A stretch of DNA of 64,000 nt, taken from assembly GCF_025153475.1 (NCBI RefSeq), contig NZ_JANZXA010000006.1, forward strand, positions 124,001 to 188,000, in the 5' to 3' direction. The translations under genes were made by a program, and so were the position numbers. How positions within the stretch are numbered: the stretch's first letter is position 1; every line of letters starts with the position of its first letter. Below are positions 61,426-64,000 of this stretch, one piece after another. This stretch comes from Novosphingobium mangrovisedimenti. GTDB taxonomy: Bacteria > Pseudomonadota > Alphaproteobacteria > Sphingomonadales > Sphingomonadaceae. The notes beneath the pieces were generated by a model. It had not been told where the DNA came from. It was given only the letters and a program-made list of their open reading frames with translations, and ran no database searches.

Positions 61426-62256
61426 TCAGGCGATGGCGACGCGCTGGCGATAGGTCAGATTCACCCGGCGCGACAGCAGCAGGTAGGGCAGCCATACGGT
61501 TATGCTGATCAGGACCTTGCGGACGTTGCCGTGAAGCAGGTCGTTCACGGCCATGGCGACGTCGCCCGGCAGGTCGGGACTGGCGGCCACGGCGTTGGCG
61601 ATGACGAACTGCATGGCGATGTCCACGCCCCAGGCGATCGCCAGCATGCGTGGAAAGAGCGGAATGGTCCGCAGGGCCAGCACGAAGCATACCATGTACA
61701 GGAAGCTCATGAGGCAGACGTCCGCGGCCATGATGTGAAAGATGGTCGTGCCCCACGTCGGCGCGTTGCTGTTCATCGCGGGTACGGCAAGCAGAAATTC
61801 CATCGCCCTGAACGGCACGTTCAGAAGCATGCCGACCATCAGTGAGGCCATGAAGCCGGTCGGGCCGAAATCCGCCTGCATCCGCGCATCATGCGGATCG
61901 AGCTGGCGCCATTTGCCAGAGTTGAACCGCCGCGATCCGCCCCTTTGCAATAAAGGCGCATGCGGGAAACCTGCTGCGGCCAGTCGGTAGCCCAGTATAG
62001 GGGCGATTGCGATGCACCCATAGGGCAGCATGACTTCGACAAGATCCTGCATGCCATGAACAGGCGTGGCCGGAAATAGGATGCGTGGCAGGCTGGCGAG
62101 CAGCATCAGTCCGATCCATCCAAGAATGAGGCCGTCCATACGGGCATGGAAGAATCGAACCAGAGCCTGCGTCTTGTATTCGAATGATTCGATATATTTG
62201 ATCGCGATTCGCTGCATTCGCAGACCAAGCGCAGAAAACACGACAGGTATTGTCAT
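61426..62256 (-). CDS. Hypothetical integral membrane protein
   Basis: A 276-residue protein with about six hydrophobic segments (for example LILGWIGLMLLASL and VAFILASVVFALALRT). An internal polar stretch with Arg/Gly lies between segments 3 and 4. I do not recognise the family. It is convergent with the GT-C gene, seven bases apart. Several Met codons in the first 40 residues could be the start. Confidence 0.6.
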   Translation of the reverse strand: MTIPVVFSALGLRMQRIAIKYIESFEYKTQALVRFFHARMDGLILGWIGLMLLASLPRILFPATPVHGMQDLVEVMLPYGCIAIAPILGYRLAAAGFPHAPLLQRGGSRRFNSGKWRQLDPHDARMQADFGPTGFMASLMVGMLLNVPFRAMEFLLAVPAMNSNAPTWGTTIFHIMAADVCLMSFLYMVCFVLALRTIPLFPRMLAIAWGVDIAMQFVIANAVAASPDLPGDVAMAVNDLLHGNVRKVLISITVWLPYLLLSRRVNLTYRQRVAIA

Positions 62257-62662
62257 TGCTACTTGGCTCCGGCCTTATCGCTGTCGACTATGCTGCTTTC
62301 ATGCGCTTCATTGCTGGTTTCGCCTATATTTCAATGCGCTATGCTGGTGCGCGAAGAAAGGCTGATAATAAAGTGCGGGCAAAGTCTGTAAGTTATCTGA
62401 TCGTATTCTGTCCTAATCTTGAACGGTAAAGGGGAAGTTAAACTTTGGTAATTGACCGGGCCGATTAGCTAACGCACTATACGGGCATCCCCTTAGAGGG
62501 GGGCTTCATGGTTTCTCTAACGCATTGAGATTTCTCATGATGTGGCAGGGATGCGGTGCAGCCTGACGATAGGGGCATGGGCCAGCCGGAAATAGATGCC
62601 GGAGCCTGGGGAATGAACGCCTGGCGTGAAACGGGTCAGGCGGTTTGAATTGGGGAATCGTA
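62257..62662. other. AT-richer gap with the flp promoter region
   Basis: About 400 bases with no credible gene. GC content is visibly lower. A partial CtrA-like sequence TTAA-N7-TAAT lies at 62438-62452, but two of four fixed positions in the second half are wrong. CCCCTTAGAGGGG around 62491 is a short stem. The flp gene has GGGGAA about 8 bases before ATG. Confidence 0.45.
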
Positions 62663-62851
62663 ATGACCAACTTCATCAAGAACTTTGCCAACGACGAATC
62701 CGGTGCTTCGGCTGCCGAGTACGCTCTGATCCTCGTGGTCGTCGGGCTGGCGATCTACACGGGCGCCACCACGCTGGCGACTTCGATCCAGGGCCGCATG
62801 ACCAATACGGCGAACTGCCTCAACGTGCCGGACGCCACGAACTGCAAGTAA
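62663..62851 (+). CDS. flp: Flp-type pilin
   Basis: A 62-residue class IVb pilin. NDESGASAAEYALILVVVGL contains the prepilin peptidase cut after Gly (ESG/ASAAEYAL), then the hydrophobic N-terminal helix. The short C-terminal domain contains two cysteines (ANCLNV, TNCK). Flp forms adhesive tight-adherence pili. cpaB and cpaC follow; no cpaA prepilin peptidase gene lies between them, unlike the Caulobacter order. Confidence 0.9.
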   Translation: MTNFIKNFANDESGASAAEYALILVVVGLAIYTGATTLATSIQGRMTNTANCLNVPDATNCK

Positions 62852-63028
62852 TCGCGGTTCATGCGATGCCCCACCTGTGCGGTTTTGTGCAGGTGGGGAC
62901 ATTGTCGGCACGCCGAACCACAGGGGGTTACGTGGAAGCCGATCGCGATAATAATGAATTTTAAATAAAACTCCCATAGGCATGAAGCAGGGCAATGGAA
63001 ATTGTCCGGAGAGGCAAGGTGGGGCAAC

Positions 63029-63913
63029 ATGGCCAGCAGGAATATCATAATCCTGGCTGTGGCGGCGGCTTTGGGGTTGCTCGCCATATTCCTGATCAAT
63101 TCATGGTTCACCAGCGTGGACGTGCAGCAGGAAAAGAAAGCGCAGGCGAACGACATGGTTCGTGTCGTCGTTGCGCGGCAGGAACTTCAGTTCGGCTCCA
63201 AGCTCACACCGGAAAACCTGCGGCTGGTAAGCTGGCCCAGGGACTCGGTGCCGGTGGGGGCTTTCGACAGTGTCGACAAGCTGGTGGCGGGGAACCACGT
63301 CGCTCTCCGGCCCATCACCATTGGCGAACCGGTGCTCGCCGATCGCGTTTCCGGCGTGAACGGCAGGGCGACGATTTCCGCCAATATTCCCAAGGATCTT
63401 CGTGCCGTCTCGATCCCGATCACCGCGGTGACCGGCGTGAGCGGCTTCGTGACGTCGGGCGATGTGGTCGACATCATGCTGACCCGCCAGCTTCCCGGAA
63501 ACGACGGCGGCCCGCAAAACAAGATGACCAGCGTGCTGCTGGAAAACGTTCAGGTGATCGGCATCAATCAGCGGTCCAGTGAAAACGAGACCGAGCCGAT
63601 GGTGGGCGATACGGCCACGGTGCTGGTCGACCAGTACGGGGCACAACGCCTCGTTCTCGCACAGCAGACGGGGACGCTCAGCCTGGCACTGCGCAATGTC
63701 GAGGATCAGTCCGTCGGGCAGACGCGGGCGGTTACGGCACGGGACCTTGGTGCTTTCAGGTCGGGTGCCGCTCCGGTCCGCTTCGCCGCCAGTCGCCGCA
63801 CGGTTCGCTCCAGGACGCCGAGGCCCCCGGCAAGCGTGGCCCGTCCGATCATGACTGTGGTGCGCGGCACCGAGCAGTCCGATTACGAGGTGAAGCGCTA
63901 TGCGGGTTGGTAA
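63029..63913 (+). CDS. cpaB: Flp pilus assembly protein CpaB (SAF domain)
   Basis: A 294-residue protein with an N-terminal membrane anchor or signal segment (IIILAVAAALGLLAIFLI) and a periplasmic SAF domain: RVVVARQELQFGSKLTPENLRLVSWP, then PITIGEPVLADRVSG. CpaB helps assemble the outer membrane secretin ring. Ends with the basic stretch ASRRTVRSRTPRPP before RYAGW. The next gene overlaps by 14 bases. Confidence 0.9.
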   Translation: MASRNIIILAVAAALGLLAIFLINSWFTSVDVQQEKKAQANDMVRVVVARQELQFGSKLTPENLRLVSWPRDSVPVGAFDSVDKLVAGNHVALRPITIGEPVLADRVSGVNGRATISANIPKDLRAVSIPITAVTGVSGFVTSGDVVDIMLTRQLPGNDGGPQNKMTSVLLENVQVIGINQRSSENETEPMVGDTATVLVDQYGAQRLVLAQQTGTLSLALRNVEDQSVGQTRAVTARDLGAFRSGAAPVRFAASRRTVRSRTPRPPASVARPIMTVVRGTEQSDYEVKRYAGW

Positions 63914-64000
63914 GACTCTTCGAGGGGCCGCGCTCGCCGCCGCCTTCTTCTCCCTGCCAGCAGGGACGGTGCCTGCCGTGGCGCAGGCGGATGCCTTCAT
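63900..64000 (+). CDS. cpaC: Pilus secretin CpaC, N-terminal fragment
   Basis: The frame starts at ATG 63900, overlapping cpaB by 14 bases, and runs to the window edge. The visible 33 residues are a signal peptide (MRVGKTLRGAALAAAFFSL, then PAGTVPAVAQADA). In tad operons cpaC, the outer membrane secretin, comes right after cpaB. The remainder is outside the window. Confidence 0.75.
   Translation, partial: MRVGKTLRGAALAAAFFSLPAGTVPAVAQADAF

Noticed and set aside
62438..62452. TTAA-N7-TAAT upstream of flp as a CtrA site
   Set aside because: Two of four fixed bases in the second half do not match, so it is not reported as a separate feature.

Overview
The window is GC-rich chromosomal DNA from an alphaproteobacterium of the order Sphingomonadales, most likely Novosphingobium or a close relative. 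The evidence is gene order and content: a divergent rne / amiC-mrcA pair at the left edge, a dense block of acyl-CoA dehydrogenases, SDRs, crotonases and KstD-like flavoproteins, a PrsK-PrsR-PrsT exopolysaccharide regulatory set, and a Flp/Cpa pilus operon at the right edge. Assignment is from recognised protein families only; no database search was run.

Layout. 1-5.3 kb: 5' end of rne (minus), a structured leader, amidase amiC, an HPP membrane protein and penicillin-binding protein 1A. 5.3-11.9 kb: one co-oriented catabolic cluster (acyl-CoA synthetase, MarR regulator with two palindromes at its start codon, APH-type kinase, ACAD10/11-type acyl-CoA dehydrogenase, SDR, quinone-oxidoreductase-like MDR). 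It resembles the levulinate/4-hydroxyacid (lva) pathway, in which a 4-hydroxyacyl-CoA is phosphorylated before processing. Two near-identical 137-bp palindromic repeats flank its ACAD-SDR pair.

11.9-42.4 kb: a patchwork of catabolic operons. It holds two AraC regulators, three glutamate-poor or ordinary crotonases and hydrolases, two KstD-like FAD dehydrogenases, two two-subunit acyl-CoA dehydrogenases, a Rieske ferredoxin, a second acyl-CoA synthetase, E1 alpha/beta of a 2-oxoacid dehydrogenase without E2/E3, and several SDRs. It also holds a GGDEF diguanylate cyclase with a CtrA-like box and a molybdenum hydroxylase operon. That operon carries its own MoaD/ThiS-like sulfur carrier and a TauD/TfdA-type dioxygenase. 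Together they look like machinery for CoA-dependent breakdown of a cyclic (steroid- or terpenoid-like) compound; the substrate cannot be read from sequence.

42.4-57.4 kb: housekeeping and envelope genes (efp, suhB, tRNA-Leu, an M20 amidohydrolase, panB, an amino-acid permease, an M23 peptidase) around a PEP-CTERM-type exopolysaccharide set (sugar transferase, PrsK, PrsR, PrsT). 57.4-64 kb: an AT-richer gap, then an FAD oxidoreductase / GtrA / GT-C membrane protein operon for lipid-linked sugar work, an orphan membrane protein, and the start of a tad-type pilus operon (flp, cpaB, cpaC cut by the window).

Three families of intergenic palindromic repeats are visible. The most interesting features are the lva/ACAD11-like cluster, the MoaD-like protein inside the molybdenum hydroxylase operon, the two paired palindromes over the marR start codon, and the operator-like palindrome between the DUF1214-like gene and its divergent SDR.
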